Origin: Marivita sp. S6314
GTDB taxonomy: Bacteria; Pseudomonadota; Alphaproteobacteria; Rhodobacterales; Rhodobacteraceae
Length of the DNA: 64,000 bases
Assembly (NCBI RefSeq): GCF_023015985.1
Contig: NZ_JALKAO010000008.1
Location: forward strand, 21,930-85,929
Reading direction: 5' to 3'
The notes below the pieces were generated by a model. That model had not been told where the DNA came from. It did no database searches and saw only the letters and a list, made by a program, of their open reading frames with translations. This document shows, piece after piece, positions 45,123 to 53,647 of the stretch (position 1 is its first letter; the number at the start of each line of letters is the position of its first letter). The translations under genes were made by a program, and so were the position numbers.

Positions 45123-45794
45123 ATGGCGCAGGACAAGACCCGCATCCTGACAATCGGCTCCAGTTGCATCAACCGATTCCAGTTCGAGTTTTTCCAGGCG
45201 CGCCATCCTGACACCAAACCGTGCTTCACGAAATCGGTGTTTGACTGGAACATCACATCGTTGGTCGCCACGGAAACTGTACTGCGGCTTGCCGTGGCGC
45301 GGGATCTTGCCCGCGTCATTCAGGATCGGGATCTGTTCACCGTGGAATGGAACCGCCTGATCTTCAATTCCGACTTGCCGGGGTTCTGTTTCTACCACGA
45401 AAAAGACATCGCCGCGCAGTTTCACGAACCGGGCCAGATGGACCTGTTGCTCAGCAAGCTGAAGCATCAGACAGCGCCCTTTCTCCGCCCCGCGTTTGAC
45501 GGGTGTACGCATCTGGTCTGGTCCAACATTCAGCCCAATCTGCCGGAAACGGTCAGCGGGTTCATGGACTGGGACACGTTTGTCCTGACCCGCAACCGGT
45601 ATGCGACGATCAAGTCTCTCGCGGCTGAACTCTTTGGCTTGCAGACGCAGTTCACCTTTTTCTGCAATGCCGACGATCTGGACCCGGACCTGTCAACGGC
45701 GGATGACGTTCATGTCATGGATCTGCCACGCGGCGACACATATCGCGGTGATCCGGACCTGTACGACGCACGATTGCTGGACATCCTTGCTTAA
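45123..45794 (+). CDS. Unknown protein, possibly DUF1796-like putative cysteine peptidase
   Basis: 223 residues. The N-terminal block ILTIGSSCINRFQFEFF, then SVFDWNITSL (C15; FDW at 40-42), resembles the opening of DUF1796 and similar papain-like domains, where a Ser/Cys-containing start loop is followed by an FDW motif. A histidine in YHEKDI (about 93) could be the base. The match is partial and I would not call the activity. It starts 14 nt after map, so it may be co-transcribed. GTG at 45117 is an alternative start. Confidence 0.5.
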   Translation: MAQDKTRILTIGSSCINRFQFEFFQARHPDTKPCFTKSVFDWNITSLVATETVLRLAVARDLARVIQDRDLFTVEWNRLIFNSDLPGFCFYHEKDIAAQFHEPGQMDLLLSKLKHQTAPFLRPAFDGCTHLVWSNIQPNLPETVSGFMDWDTFVLTRNRYATIKSLAAELFGLQTQFTFFCNADDLDPDLSTADDVHVMDLPRGDTYRGDPDLYDARLLDILA

Positions 45795-45893
45795 CTGCCG
45801 CGCCCAGCCCGATATCCGACTGAGACTGAGCGTCTTTGTCGCTTTCCCTTATGCGCCTGCCCCGCTAAACCCAGAGGCAGTTCGGAGGCTCAG

Positions 45894-46979
45894 ATGACAC
45901 AGATCACACCCCAACCCGGAATCATGGATATTGCGCTCTATGTTGGCGGCAAATCTCATATCGACGGCGTGTCCAATGTGGTCAAACTCAGTTCGAACGA
46001 AAACCCGTTTGGACCCAGCCCTCTGGCACAAGACGCCGTGCGGCGCGCGGTGCTGGAGCTGCACCGATATCCATCGACCGACCACGCGAGCCTGCGCAGC
46101 GCGATTGCTGATGTACACGGGCTGAACGCGGATCAGATCATCTGCGGTGTGGGCTCGGACGAGATCATCACCTTCCTGTGTCAGGCCTATGCCGGGCCGG
46201 GTGACGAGGTCATTCACACCGAACACGGGTTTGCCCTGTACAAGATCTGCACGCTCGCCGCCGGTGCAACCCCGGTCGAAGTGCCCGAGCACGAACGCGT
46301 CACCGATGTCGATGCGATCCTTGCGGCCTGCACGGACAAGACGAAGCTTGTCTTTATCGCCAATCCGAACAACCCCACCGGCACGATGATCGGTCTGGCA
46401 GAGGTGGAACGGCTGGCCGAAAACCTCCCGCCGCAGGCCTTGCTGGTTCTGGACGGGGCCTATGCCGAATTCATCGAAGGCTATGACGGTGGGGCCGGGC
46501 TGGTCCATGCGCGCGACAACGTCGTGATGACGCGCACGTTCTCCAAAATCTACGGCCTTGGCGGTTTGCGCATCGGTTGGGGCTATGCCCCCAAGCCGGT
46601 GATTGACGTGCTGAACCGCATTCGGGGGCCGTTCAACCTGTCTGGGGCCGCGTTGGCTGCCGCCGAAGCCTCGGTCCGCGACACTGCTTATGTCGAAAAA
46701 TGCCGGCTTGAAAACACCCGGCTGCGGGCCTGGCTTGCAGAAGCGCTGGCCGGTCATGGTGTGCCATCCGACACGTCGATGGCCAATTTTGTGCTGGCCC
46801 GCTTCGCCGATGAGACCGAAGCAGAAGCCTGCAACACCTATCTGCAGAAACAGGGCCTGATCGTGCGCCAGGTGGGATCCTACAATCTGCCCCACGCGCT
46901 TCGGATCACCGTCGGAGACGAGGCCAGCTGCCGCCGCGTGGCGCACGCGATTGGTCAGTTCAAGGCAGGTGAGCGATGA
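45894..46979 (+). CDS. hisC: Histidinol-phosphate aminotransferase
   Basis: 361-residue PLP-dependent class I/II aminotransferase. Conserved blocks are [12 protein letters not shown] at the N-terminus, [12 protein letters not shown] and the lysine-bearing [18 protein letters not shown]. In this family HisC often also serves tyrosine and phenylalanine synthesis. The start codon of the downstream prephenate dehydrogenase overlaps by 4 nt, which supports an aromatic amino acid role besides histidine. Confidence 0.92.
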   Translation: MTQITPQPGIMDIALYVGGKSHIDGVSNVVKLSSNENPFGPSPLAQDAVRRAVLELHRYPSTDHASLRSAIADVHGLNADQIICGVGSDEIITFLCQAYAGPGDEVIHTEHGFALYKICTLAAGATPVEVPEHERVTDVDAILAACTDKTKLVFIANPNNPTGTMIGLAEVERLAENLPPQALLVLDGAYAEFIEGYDGGAGLVHARDNVVMTRTFSKIYGLGGLRIGWGYAPKPVIDVLNRIRGPFNLSGAALAAAEASVRDTAYVEKCRLENTRLRAWLAEALAGHGVPSDTSMANFVLARFADETEAEACNTYLQKQGLIVRQVGSYNLPHALRITVGDEASCRRVAHAIGQFKAGER

Positions 46980-47887
46980 CGCAGATCTACAACCGCGTGG
47001 CGCTGATCGGTCTTGGCCTGATTGCGTCGTCGATGTTCTGGTCGATGAAACGCGGCGGGCTTGCCGACCACGTCACCGGCTTCGCCCGCAGTGCCAAAAC
47101 CCGCGACACCGCGCGCCGCATCGGTCTGTGTGACACGGTCTGCGACACGGTCGAGGACGCTGTGAAAGACGCCGACCTCATTGTGCTGGCTGTTCCGGTT
47201 GGCGTGATGGCGCAGGTCGCGGCCCAGATTGCGGATCATCTCAAACCGGGCGCCACCGTCACCGATGTCGGCTCGGTCAAGCGTCAGGTGATCGAAGATG
47301 TCGGCCCGCATATCCCGAAGGGCGTGCATTTCGTGCCGGGGCATCCCCTTGCCGGGACAGAGCATTCCGGACCGGAGTCCGGGTTTGCCACCCTGTTCGA
47401 CAACCGCTGGTGCCTGATCGTGCCCACCGAAGGCAGCGATCCTGACGCGGTCGACACCTTGCAGCGCTTCTGGCGCGGGCTGGGGTCGAACGTGGAAACG
47501 ATGGAGCCCGATCACCACGATCTGGTGCTCGCCGTCACCTCGCATTGTCCGCACCTGATTGCCTACACGATGGTTGGCGTGGCGGATGATCTGCGGCGCG
47601 TGACCGACAGCGAGGTGATCAAGTATTCCGCCGCCGGGTTCCGGGATTTCACAAGGATCGCGGCCTCTGATCCGACCATGTGGCGCGATGTCTTCCTGAC
47701 GAACAAGGACGCAACGCTCGAAATTCTGGGGCGGTTCACCGAAGAACTGTTTGCGCTTCAGCGTGCCATACGGCAGGGGGATGGTGATTTCTTGCACGAC
47801 TATTTCACGCGCACCCGCGCCATCCGACGCGGGATCATCGAAGCCGGGCAGGACACGGCAGCGCCGAACTTTGGCAGATCAGGGTAA
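46976..47887 (+). CDS. tyrC: Prephenate/arogenate dehydrogenase
   Basis: 303 residues. The N-terminal NAD(P) fold has [21 protein letters not shown]. The catalytic domain shows [27 protein letters not shown] and [13 protein letters not shown], with the active-site His of the GTEHSGP and SHCPHL motifs. It makes tyrosine precursors and overlaps hisC by 4 nt, forming a two-gene aromatic operon. Whether it prefers prephenate or arogenate cannot be read from sequence. Confidence 0.9.
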   Translation: MTQIYNRVALIGLGLIASSMFWSMKRGGLADHVTGFARSAKTRDTARRIGLCDTVCDTVEDAVKDADLIVLAVPVGVMAQVAAQIADHLKPGATVTDVGSVKRQVIEDVGPHIPKGVHFVPGHPLAGTEHSGPESGFATLFDNRWCLIVPTEGSDPDAVDTLQRFWRGLGSNVETMEPDHHDLVLAVTSHCPHLIAYTMVGVADDLRRVTDSEVIKYSAAGFRDFTRIAASDPTMWRDVFLTNKDATLEILGRFTEELFALQRAIRQGDGDFLHDYFTRTRAIRRGIIEAGQDTAAPNFGRSG

Positions 47888-47892
47888 GTATC

Positions 47893-48783
47893 ATGCGGGT
47901 AACGAGTGTTTTGGTTTGTGCATTCCTGAGTTTGGCCGCGTTGGCCTCTGCTGGCCCGGACACGTCTGTGCGCCCGGTGGCACGGGCCGAAGCCACTCCG
48001 GTTGCAGGTCCCGATCTGTCGTCGGTCCGTCCTGTGGCCCGACCGACCGTGCTCGAACCCGTTCTAGTCAGCCAGTTGGAACAACAGTTCCAGCGCGAGA
48101 ACAATCCCAACTATCGTGCTGATCCCGTGGGTATCACCTTCGCGCGCGCCCGTGCCTTTGCAGGCTTGTCCCCACAGGCCACGGATCTATCACTCCGCCC
48201 GTTTGTGCGGCCGGACGAGGTGGTGCGCAAGGCGATGGCACAACGCCGCGAACGCGCGCGCGGGGCCGTGTGCAGCGATCCGGATATCCAGGGCGAAACC
48301 GTCGGAATAGTGCCCGGGCGGATCTCGGGATGCGGCGTTCAGAACGCGGTGCGCGTGCGCTCGGTCTCGGGCATCGCGCTGAGCCAGAAGGCGGTGATGG
48401 ATTGCTCAACGGCCAAGGCTCTGAAGCGCTGGGTCAATCAAGGGATGAAACCGGCGGTCGGCAGTTTTGGTGGCGGCGTGCGTCAGATCAAGGTCGCGGC
48501 GCACTACGCCTGCCGCACCCGGAACAATCAGCCGGGGGCCCGGATCAGCGAACATGGCAAGGGGCGCGCAATCGATATTTCCGGGTTCACCCTGAAGGAC
48601 GGTCGCAAGATCACGTTGTTGCAAGGCTGGGGCCAACGCACAACCGGCGCGATCCTGCGTGACATGCACCGCCGCGCCTGTGGCATCTTCGGAACCGTAC
48701 TTGGGCCGGAATCGAACCGCTGGCACCGCGATCATTTCCACTTCGACACCGCGCGCTATCGCAGCGGATCCTATTGTCGCTGA
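47893..48783 (+). CDS. Extensin-like C-terminal domain family protein, secreted
   Basis: 296 residues with a Sec signal peptide (cut near ASAGPD, residue ~22). A Pro/Val/Arg-rich low-complexity spacer (PVARAEATPVAGP, about 25-100) is followed by the C-terminal extensin-like domain. That domain contains conserved cysteines, ISEHGKGRAIDISGF and HRDHFHFD, a metal-dependent peptidase-like pattern (His-x-Asp/His) recalling LAS/DD-carboxypeptidases. It may act on peptidoglycan. It starts 5 nt after tyrC, though its role is unrelated. Confidence 0.85.
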   Translation: MRVTSVLVCAFLSLAALASAGPDTSVRPVARAEATPVAGPDLSSVRPVARPTVLEPVLVSQLEQQFQRENNPNYRADPVGITFARARAFAGLSPQATDLSLRPFVRPDEVVRKAMAQRRERARGAVCSDPDIQGETVGIVPGRISGCGVQNAVRVRSVSGIALSQKAVMDCSTAKALKRWVNQGMKPAVGSFGGGVRQIKVAAHYACRTRNNQPGARISEHGKGRAIDISGFTLKDGRKITLLQGWGQRTTGAILRDMHRRACGIFGTVLGPESNRWHRDHFHFDTARYRSGSYCR

Positions 48784-48785
48784 AG

Positions 48786-49514
48786 CTACTGATAGGATCG
48801 CACCAGGCTTTCCGCGACTAGTGACCAGCCATTCGCCACCACAAAAAACGCCAGCTTGAATGGCAGCGACACGATGGCGGGCGGCACCATCATCATCCCC
48901 ATCGACATCAGAACGGCCGCGACAACAAGATCAATGATCAGGAACGGCAGAAACAACAGAAAGCCGACCTGAAACGCCCGCGCCAGTTCCGACAATAAGA
49001 AAGTCGAGATCAGAATCGACAGCGGCGTGTCCGCGCTGGGTTCCGACAATTCAAGATCACTTCGAATTCGGGCGATGGTCGCGAACGTATCGAGATCAAC
49101 CTGCGCCGCCATGAACACGCGAAAGGGTTCGAACCCACGTCGAAACCCTTCTTCGGTACTGATCTCCTCATCAAGAAGCGGTTGGATCCCTTGCTCCCAC
49201 GAGGCCAGCAACACTGGTTCCATCACAAAGAACGTCAGAAACAGCGCAACGCTGACCATCAACATATTCGGCGGTGATTGCTGCAATCCGATGGCCTGCC
49301 GCAGGATCGACATGACGGTGACCATGAACGGAAAACACGTCACCGTGACAACGATCCCCGGCGCAATGCTCAACACCGTCAGCAATGCAATCAGTTGGAC
49401 CGTTGTCGCGGCAATCGAGCCACCGTCGCCAAAATCCAGCGACAGGCTTTGCGCCTGTGCCGTGGTTGTGCCCGCGATCAACACGCACAGGCAAAGCACA
49501 AAACATCGCGTCAT
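48786..49514 (-). CDS. fliP: Flagellar export protein FliP
   Basis: 242 residues. It has an N-terminal signal peptide and four transmembrane helices (TVLSIAPGIVVTVTCFPFMVTVMSIL, then three toward the C-terminus, including LLFLPFLIIDLVVAAVLMSMGMMMVPPAIVSLPFKL). It forms the core gate of the flagellar type III export machine with FliQ and FliR. It starts 3 nt after the fliN stop and is the last gene of the minus-strand operon seen here; fliQ and fliR are not in the window. Confidence 0.95.
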   Translation of the reverse strand: MTRCFVLCLCVLIAGTTTAQAQSLSLDFGDGGSIAATTVQLIALLTVLSIAPGIVVTVTCFPFMVTVMSILRQAIGLQQSPPNMLMVSVALFLTFFVMEPVLLASWEQGIQPLLDEEISTEEGFRRGFEPFRVFMAAQVDLDTFATIARIRSDLELSEPSADTPLSILISTFLLSELARAFQVGFLLFLPFLIIDLVVAAVLMSMGMMMVPPAIVSLPFKLAFFVVANGWSLVAESLVRSYQ

Positions 49515-49517
49515 CGC

Positions 49518-49814
49518 TCATGTACTCGTCGCGCCGAAGTCATTGACCTCGACCAACCGCACGCTCAACTGCCCGTGTTTTTCGCCGGTTTCCGTGATTT
49601 CCAGAACACCGGACCCGATCAGGCGATCCCCGACATAAAGGTCAACCGGATCTTCGACACGCTTGTCCAGAAGCAGGACAGAGCCTTCCTCCAGCAACAG
49701 CAAATCCCGTACCAAGGGTCGCGCGCGCCCAACCGAGACGGTGATTTCAATCGGTACGGTTGTGAAAGCCGCATCTTTGGCCTGCGATGTCGCCGCCGGA
49801 TCAGGGTTAGGCAT
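49518..49814 (-). CDS. fliN: Flagellar motor switch protein FliN
   Basis: 98-residue C-ring component, essentially a single SpoA (surface presentation of antigens) domain: PIEITVSVGRARPLVRDLLLLEEGSVLLLDK and VYVGDRLIGSGVLEITE-type block DLYVGDRLIGSGVLEITETG. It works with FliM/FliG to switch rotation. I chose the ATG at 49814, since the longer frame overlaps fliH. Its coding region overlaps fliH by 8 nt. Confidence 0.92.
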   Translation of the reverse strand: MPNPDPAATSQAKDAAFTTVPIEITVSVGRARPLVRDLLLLEEGSVLLLDKRVEDPVDLYVGDRLIGSGVLEITETGEKHGQLSVRLVEVNDFGATST

Positions 49815-50409
49815 GAGCTCGGTCCTTCGATTGGTCAAACAGGACGGCATGAACCGCCTCTCCGATCTGCTCTGCCACACCCTTCAGGTCGACAGAGACC
49901 TCCTTTGCGCCAAGCCGCAGCTCAGCCTGTCCTTCCGCCACGGTCTCGACTTCGTTTACCGTGATCGGCAGGCCGCTGGCCGCTTCGGCAACCAGTTGTG
50001 ACACCTGCTCTCCAGCCCCCGGTGCAACCGCGATCTCGATGCCCACTGCCCCGGTGTCACGCGCCAATTGCGACAACTGGTCCGAGATATGCGCCCCCAA
50101 TGTCTCTCGTGCGAGCGATGGCAGCATCTTTTCAAGGATCTCGTTGAACAGCGGCGTGAGGTTGGACAGGATCTGCACATGCGCTTCGTGATAGGTGAAC
50201 GACAGATCCTGAAGTGCCTGGGCAAACCCGTCGGTCAGGTTCGCACTATCCTCAAGCTTGGCCTTGATCGCATCGTCCCAACCGGCACGATACCCCTTGT
50301 CAAAGGCCTCCAGCCGCTCGGTTTCCAGCAATTCATCGGAAAAATTTGCCTGAGAAACAGCCCCCGGCGGCGTGCCGAAATCCTCTAGAAACATCGCCAT
50401 GCCCGTCAT
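49807..50409 (-). CDS. fliH: Flagellar assembly protein FliH-like
   Basis: 200 residues. It has a helical N-terminal half and a C-terminal domain with alternating hydrophobic pattern (VNEVETVAEGQAELRLGAKEVSVDLKGVAEQIGEAV) typical of the FliH/SctL stator of the export ATPase FliI. FliH is poorly conserved, so position between fliN and fliF matters most. Its ATG overlaps the fliF stop by 4 nt and has GGAGGGGCACG upstream. fliI is not in the window. Confidence 0.8.
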   Translation of the reverse strand: MTGMAMFLEDFGTPPGAVSQANFSDELLETERLEAFDKGYRAGWDDAIKAKLEDSANLTDGFAQALQDLSFTYHEAHVQILSNLTPLFNEILEKMLPSLARETLGAHISDQLSQLARDTGAVGIEIAVAPGAGEQVSQLVAEAASGLPITVNEVETVAEGQAELRLGAKEVSVDLKGVAEQIGEAVHAVLFDQSKDRAHA

Positions 50410-52016
50410 CGTGCCCCTCCTGTCTTTGGATCATCCAGCCAGCTGCGCAACACCTCGACCGTTTCCGACCGGCGTTCTTCGATCAGGTTTTTAAGCCGAT
50501 TGACCGCATCTTCCGTCGACGGCACCTGACCGGGGTCGGCCGATTGTAGTTCCGCCAGCACTGGCAGAGAAACATCGGGGCCGTCAGGCTCGATCGTTCC
50601 TGTCAGCACGGGCGTCGCCGCAGGCGTGTCCACGTCCGAAGCCGTCAAGGCGGGTACCGATGCGGCGGCTGGTGCCTTGTTCGACAACAGCAATGGCCTG
50701 AGAACAAAAAGACCAAGCACCAAGGTGACGATTGCCAGCACCGCCATTTGAACCAGTGTCATCGCATCAAGACTTGCCGCATACCAAGGTGCTGCCGCTG
50801 GTGGTGTCCCAAGCAGTGGGGCGACCTCAAGCGGCATGGACCGCAGCGTGATCACATCCCCCCGGGCCTCGTCATACCCCACGGCTGACGCAACCAGATC
50901 CCGCAGCGCATCGATTTCGGTATCCGGCATCGGCACAAAACTGTCGTTGCCTTGCGCATCGGTGACGATCTCTCCGTTCAGGAGCACGGCAACTGTCAGC
51001 CGCTTGATGGCACCCGGTGCCTTGATCAGTTCCCGCGTGGTTTGCGAGACCTCGTAATTCAGCCTCTCGCGCGTTTCAGAGCTTTGCGAGGTTTCTGTTT
51101 CTGACGTATTCGCGTCCCCATCCGGCAGGTTCGACGCAACAGAGACCGCACCGGATCCGGCGTTTTCGGATTGATCGGTGCGTTCCTCGGTGTCCGAGCT
51201 GATCACGATCCGACTGCTGGGATCAAACCGTTTCTCGGTGATGGATTCCGTGTCGGTTATGGCGTCAAGGCTGACCTCTACAACCGCGTTTCCACGTCCG
51301 ACGCGCGCCTCGATCAAGCGCAGAACTTTCTCGCGCAGCTGCTCTGTCCGTTCGAATTCATTTCCGACACCGGGCATCGCGTTATCACCCGGCAACAAAC
51401 CCGCTTGAGCGTCAACGATTGAAACGCTGTCTGGAGACAGCCCAGCCACGGCGGACGCAACCAGATGACGGAACGCCTGTGCCTGTGCCGCGTTCACAAC
51501 GCCGGACCGCCCCGTGACATAGACAGATGCGCTGGACATCAGGTCCCGCCGAAACGGGTTGTCGCTGCCGGTGGCAATGTGAACCCGCGCCGTAGCGATG
51601 TCAGGCGAAGACACGATCGTGCGCGCCAGTTCACCTTCTTTTGCCCGCAGATAGGTTGCGTCGAACATCTGCGATGTCGTGCCGAATCCGGTCAGGGAAT
51701 CGAGCAGTTCGTAGCCTTGGCTTCCGCTTGCGGGCAGCCCTTCGCTGGCGAGCGTCAATCGCAGCTGATCCCGTTGCGCCGCATCGACAAACACGGACGC
51801 GCCGCGCACGTCATAAGCAACACCGCTTTGCTGCAGGTTCTGGACCACTTCACCAGCTGCCGCAGGATCCAACCCTGAATATAGCAACGTCAACCTGGGT
51901 TGTGTCGCCAGCCGCGACATCCCCAGAATTGCCACGAAGATCGCGAGCGTCGCGCCAATAACAATGGCTTTCCGAGCCATCGACATGCTGCGCCAGATCG
52001 GCAGAAGTTGCTGCAC
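50406..52016 (-). CDS. fliF: Flagellar MS-ring protein FliF
   Basis: 536 residues, two transmembrane helices (about 18-40 and 440-465). The ring-building domains include LYSGLDPAAAGEVVQNLQQSG and YELLDSLTGFGTTSQMFDATYLRAKEGELARTI. It forms the MS ring in the inner membrane. I chose a GTG start at 52016 (QQLLPIWR...), since TTTGGAGGG lies just upstream, over the ATG at 52040. The first gene of the minus operon, divergent from fliL with a CtrA-like box between them. Confidence 0.93.
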   Translation of the reverse strand: MQQLLPIWRSMSMARKAIVIGATLAIFVAILGMSRLATQPRLTLLYSGLDPAAAGEVVQNLQQSGVAYDVRGASVFVDAAQRDQLRLTLASEGLPASGSQGYELLDSLTGFGTTSQMFDATYLRAKEGELARTIVSSPDIATARVHIATGSDNPFRRDLMSSASVYVTGRSGVVNAAQAQAFRHLVASAVAGLSPDSVSIVDAQAGLLPGDNAMPGVGNEFERTEQLREKVLRLIEARVGRGNAVVEVSLDAITDTESITEKRFDPSSRIVISSDTEERTDQSENAGSGAVSVASNLPDGDANTSETETSQSSETRERLNYEVSQTTRELIKAPGAIKRLTVAVLLNGEIVTDAQGNDSFVPMPDTEIDALRDLVASAVGYDEARGDVITLRSMPLEVAPLLGTPPAAAPWYAASLDAMTLVQMAVLAIVTLVLGLFVLRPLLLSNKAPAAASVPALTASDVDTPAATPVLTGTIEPDGPDVSLPVLAELQSADPGQVPSTEDAVNRLKNLIEERRSETVEVLRSWLDDPKTGGAR

Positions 52017-52074
52017 CAGTACCCTCCAAACCCAAAACATTCTGTTTCGTTGAAGCCGTTATGGCGCGTGCGTG

Positions 52075-52089
52075 TTAACAATCGGTTAG
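52075..52089. promoter_or_regulatory. CtrA-like binding site in the fliF-fliL divergent region
   Basis: TTAA-CAATCGG-TTAG at 52075-52089 matches the CtrA consensus TTAA-N7-TTAA with one change at the last base. It is centred about 59 nt before fliF's GTG and 54 nt before fliL's ATG. CtrA controls flagellar genes in alphaproteobacteria, including Rhodobacterales, so this is likely a real shared site. Confidence 0.6.
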
Positions 52090-52135
52090 TGGCTGTCGGC
52101 TAAACGGTCTGTGCACTCTAATGATGAGACACCGC

Positions 52136-52636
52136 ATGGCCGATAGTGAAATTCCGGTTGACGATCCAGCTGCTGAAAAGGACGGCAAGTCTTCAAAACT
52201 TGTGCCGATCCTCTCAGTAGTGTTGTGTCTTGTTGGGATTGGTGCCGGCTATTTCGCGGTTTCAACGGGCCTGATTCCTTTGGCGAAAGGACCGCAAAGC
52301 GCACAGGCAACGCAGGAAAAACCGGCAGAGTTGCCGGATGTGGCCTTTGTCGAAATCCCGACATTGATCGTGACCCTGCCTCCGGGCGCGGCGAACACGC
52401 ATCTTCGTTTCTCAGGCCAGATCGAGGTGCGGCCGGAGTATCGAGAGGATATCGAATTCCTGATGCCGCGCATTCAGGACTTTCTGAACGGATATCTGCG
52501 CGCCTTGTCGGCAGAAGATGTCGAAGGTCAGGGGGCGCTGTTTCGCATCCGCGTTCAGATGTTCCGACGCATTGTGGCCATCGTCGGGCTGGGCAAGGTC
52601 AACAACCTTCTGGTGACAGAATTTATCCTGAATTGA
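52136..52636 (+). CDS. fliL: Flagellar basal body-associated protein FliL
   Basis: 166-residue single-pass membrane protein. The helix is at about residues 25-45 (LVPILSVVLCLVGIGAGYFAVST), and the periplasmic domain has LPPGAANTHLRFSGQIEV and FRIRVQMFRRIVAIVG-type end. FliL stabilises the stator units around the motor. It is the first gene of the plus operon. Upstream in-frame ATGs at 52121/52124 are alternatives. Confidence 0.9.
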   Translation: MADSEIPVDDPAAEKDGKSSKLVPILSVVLCLVGIGAGYFAVSTGLIPLAKGPQSAQATQEKPAELPDVAFVEIPTLIVTLPPGAANTHLRFSGQIEVRPEYREDIEFLMPRIQDFLNGYLRALSAEDVEGQGALFRIRVQMFRRIVAIVGLGKVNNLLVTEFILN

Positions 52637-52645
52637 GGACGTTAG

Positions 52646-53002
52646 ATGGATCTAATTGCAGATATCTTACTGGTCGCCGGTGCCTTGGGCGCGGGACTGT
52701 ACTGTTTCGTACTTTCCCGGCGTTTGACCCGGTTCACTGACCTGGAAAATGGGGTCGGCGCGGCGGTTGCGGTTTTGTCGTCGCAAGTGACCGAACTTCA
52801 GTCGGCCTTGGAAGATGCACGCAAGACGGCCAATCATTCCAGCGACACTCTGGAGGCCGTCACGGAACGCGCAGAACAGGCGTCCAAGAAGCTCGAGATC
52901 ATGGTTGCAGCCTTGCACGACGTTCCTTCGGAGCCCCCTCCTCCTGCGCCACCGCCTCCGTCTGAGCCTGTCTTCTCGCGCCATTCAGGAGAATTGCGAT
53001 GA
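52646..53002 (+). CDS. Unknown small membrane protein in the flagellar operon
   Basis: 118 residues. A transmembrane helix at about 3-23 (LIADILLVAGALGAGLYCFVL) is followed by a helical region (about 40-95) rich in Ala/Glu and then a Pro-rich tail (PSEPPPPAPPPPSEP). No named family. It lies 9 nt after fliL and overlaps the MotE-like gene by 4 nt, so it is surely part of the flagellar operon. A structural or chaperone role in motor assembly is possible. Confidence 0.8.
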   Translation: MDLIADILLVAGALGAGLYCFVLSRRLTRFTDLENGVGAAVAVLSSQVTELQSALEDARKTANHSSDTLEAVTERAEQASKKLEIMVAALHDVPSEPPPPAPPPPSEPVFSRHSGELR

Positions 53003-53598
53003 CCACGACACAAAAAAAACCAGCGAAGAGACAGAAAAAGAACACGCTTGCGATGATCGGCACACTGCTTCTGCTGTCCGCCGGTCTTCGCATTGCCACG
53101 GATGCAAGCGCGGTCATCGCCAGTGAAGGGCTTGAGACATCAAAGCACAATCTGGCAGAGCTTTCACCGAATACAGATCTGGCGCGTCCGCAGGATATGG
53201 AAGTCGTGCTTGAGGCGCTCAAGGACCGTGAAACGCAGGTCAGCGAACGAGAGGAGCAAATGGCCCTGCGTGAAAAGGAAATCGAACAGGCAGAACGCGC
53301 CATAGAGGCTGAACTCGAAAAACTTGAACAGGCTGAAGAAAATCTGCGGCGCACGATCACTTTGGCGTCCGAAGCGGCGGAGAAAGATGTCGCACAGCTC
53401 ACCAGCGTCTATTCGGATATGAAGCCCAAACAGGCCGCCGCGTTGTTCGAACAAATGGATCCGGGCTTTGCAGCAGGTTTTCTCGCACGTATGCCGTCAG
53501 ACAGCGCCGCCCGCATCATGGCCGGGATGTCACCCGAACAGGCCTATATCGTGAGCATCGAACTTGCCGGGCGAAACGCCGACATTCCCATGGAGTAG
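52999..53598 (+). CDS. MotE-like flagellar protein
   Basis: 199 residues. An N-terminal signal/anchor (about 13-32), a long coiled coil (about 65-120, with repeats of E and R/K) and a C-terminal MgtE-N-like domain (YSDMKPKQAAALFEQMDPGFAAGFLARM, ~125-190) match MotE of Sinorhizobium, a periplasmic protein that binds and stabilises MotC. It ends 50 nt before the convergent deaminase gene. The match is to the domain layout; partner MotC is not in the window. Confidence 0.8.
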   Translation: MTTTQKKPAKRQKKNTLAMIGTLLLLSAGLRIATDASAVIASEGLETSKHNLAELSPNTDLARPQDMEVVLEALKDRETQVSEREEQMALREKEIEQAERAIEAELEKLEQAEENLRRTITLASEAAEKDVAQLTSVYSDMKPKQAAALFEQMDPGFAAGFLARMPSDSAARIMAGMSPEQAYIVSIELAGRNADIPME

Positions 53599-53647
53599 GT
53601 TGGTCCGGCAGCGCGTGAAGCGATGGGCACCACAGCCGTCAAACTGA

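Noticed and set aside
50514..50523. A lone CCGTCGACGG palindrome inside fliF
   Set aside because: It lies in coding sequence, has no partner palindrome and can be explained by codon content, so it is not a copy of the double element.
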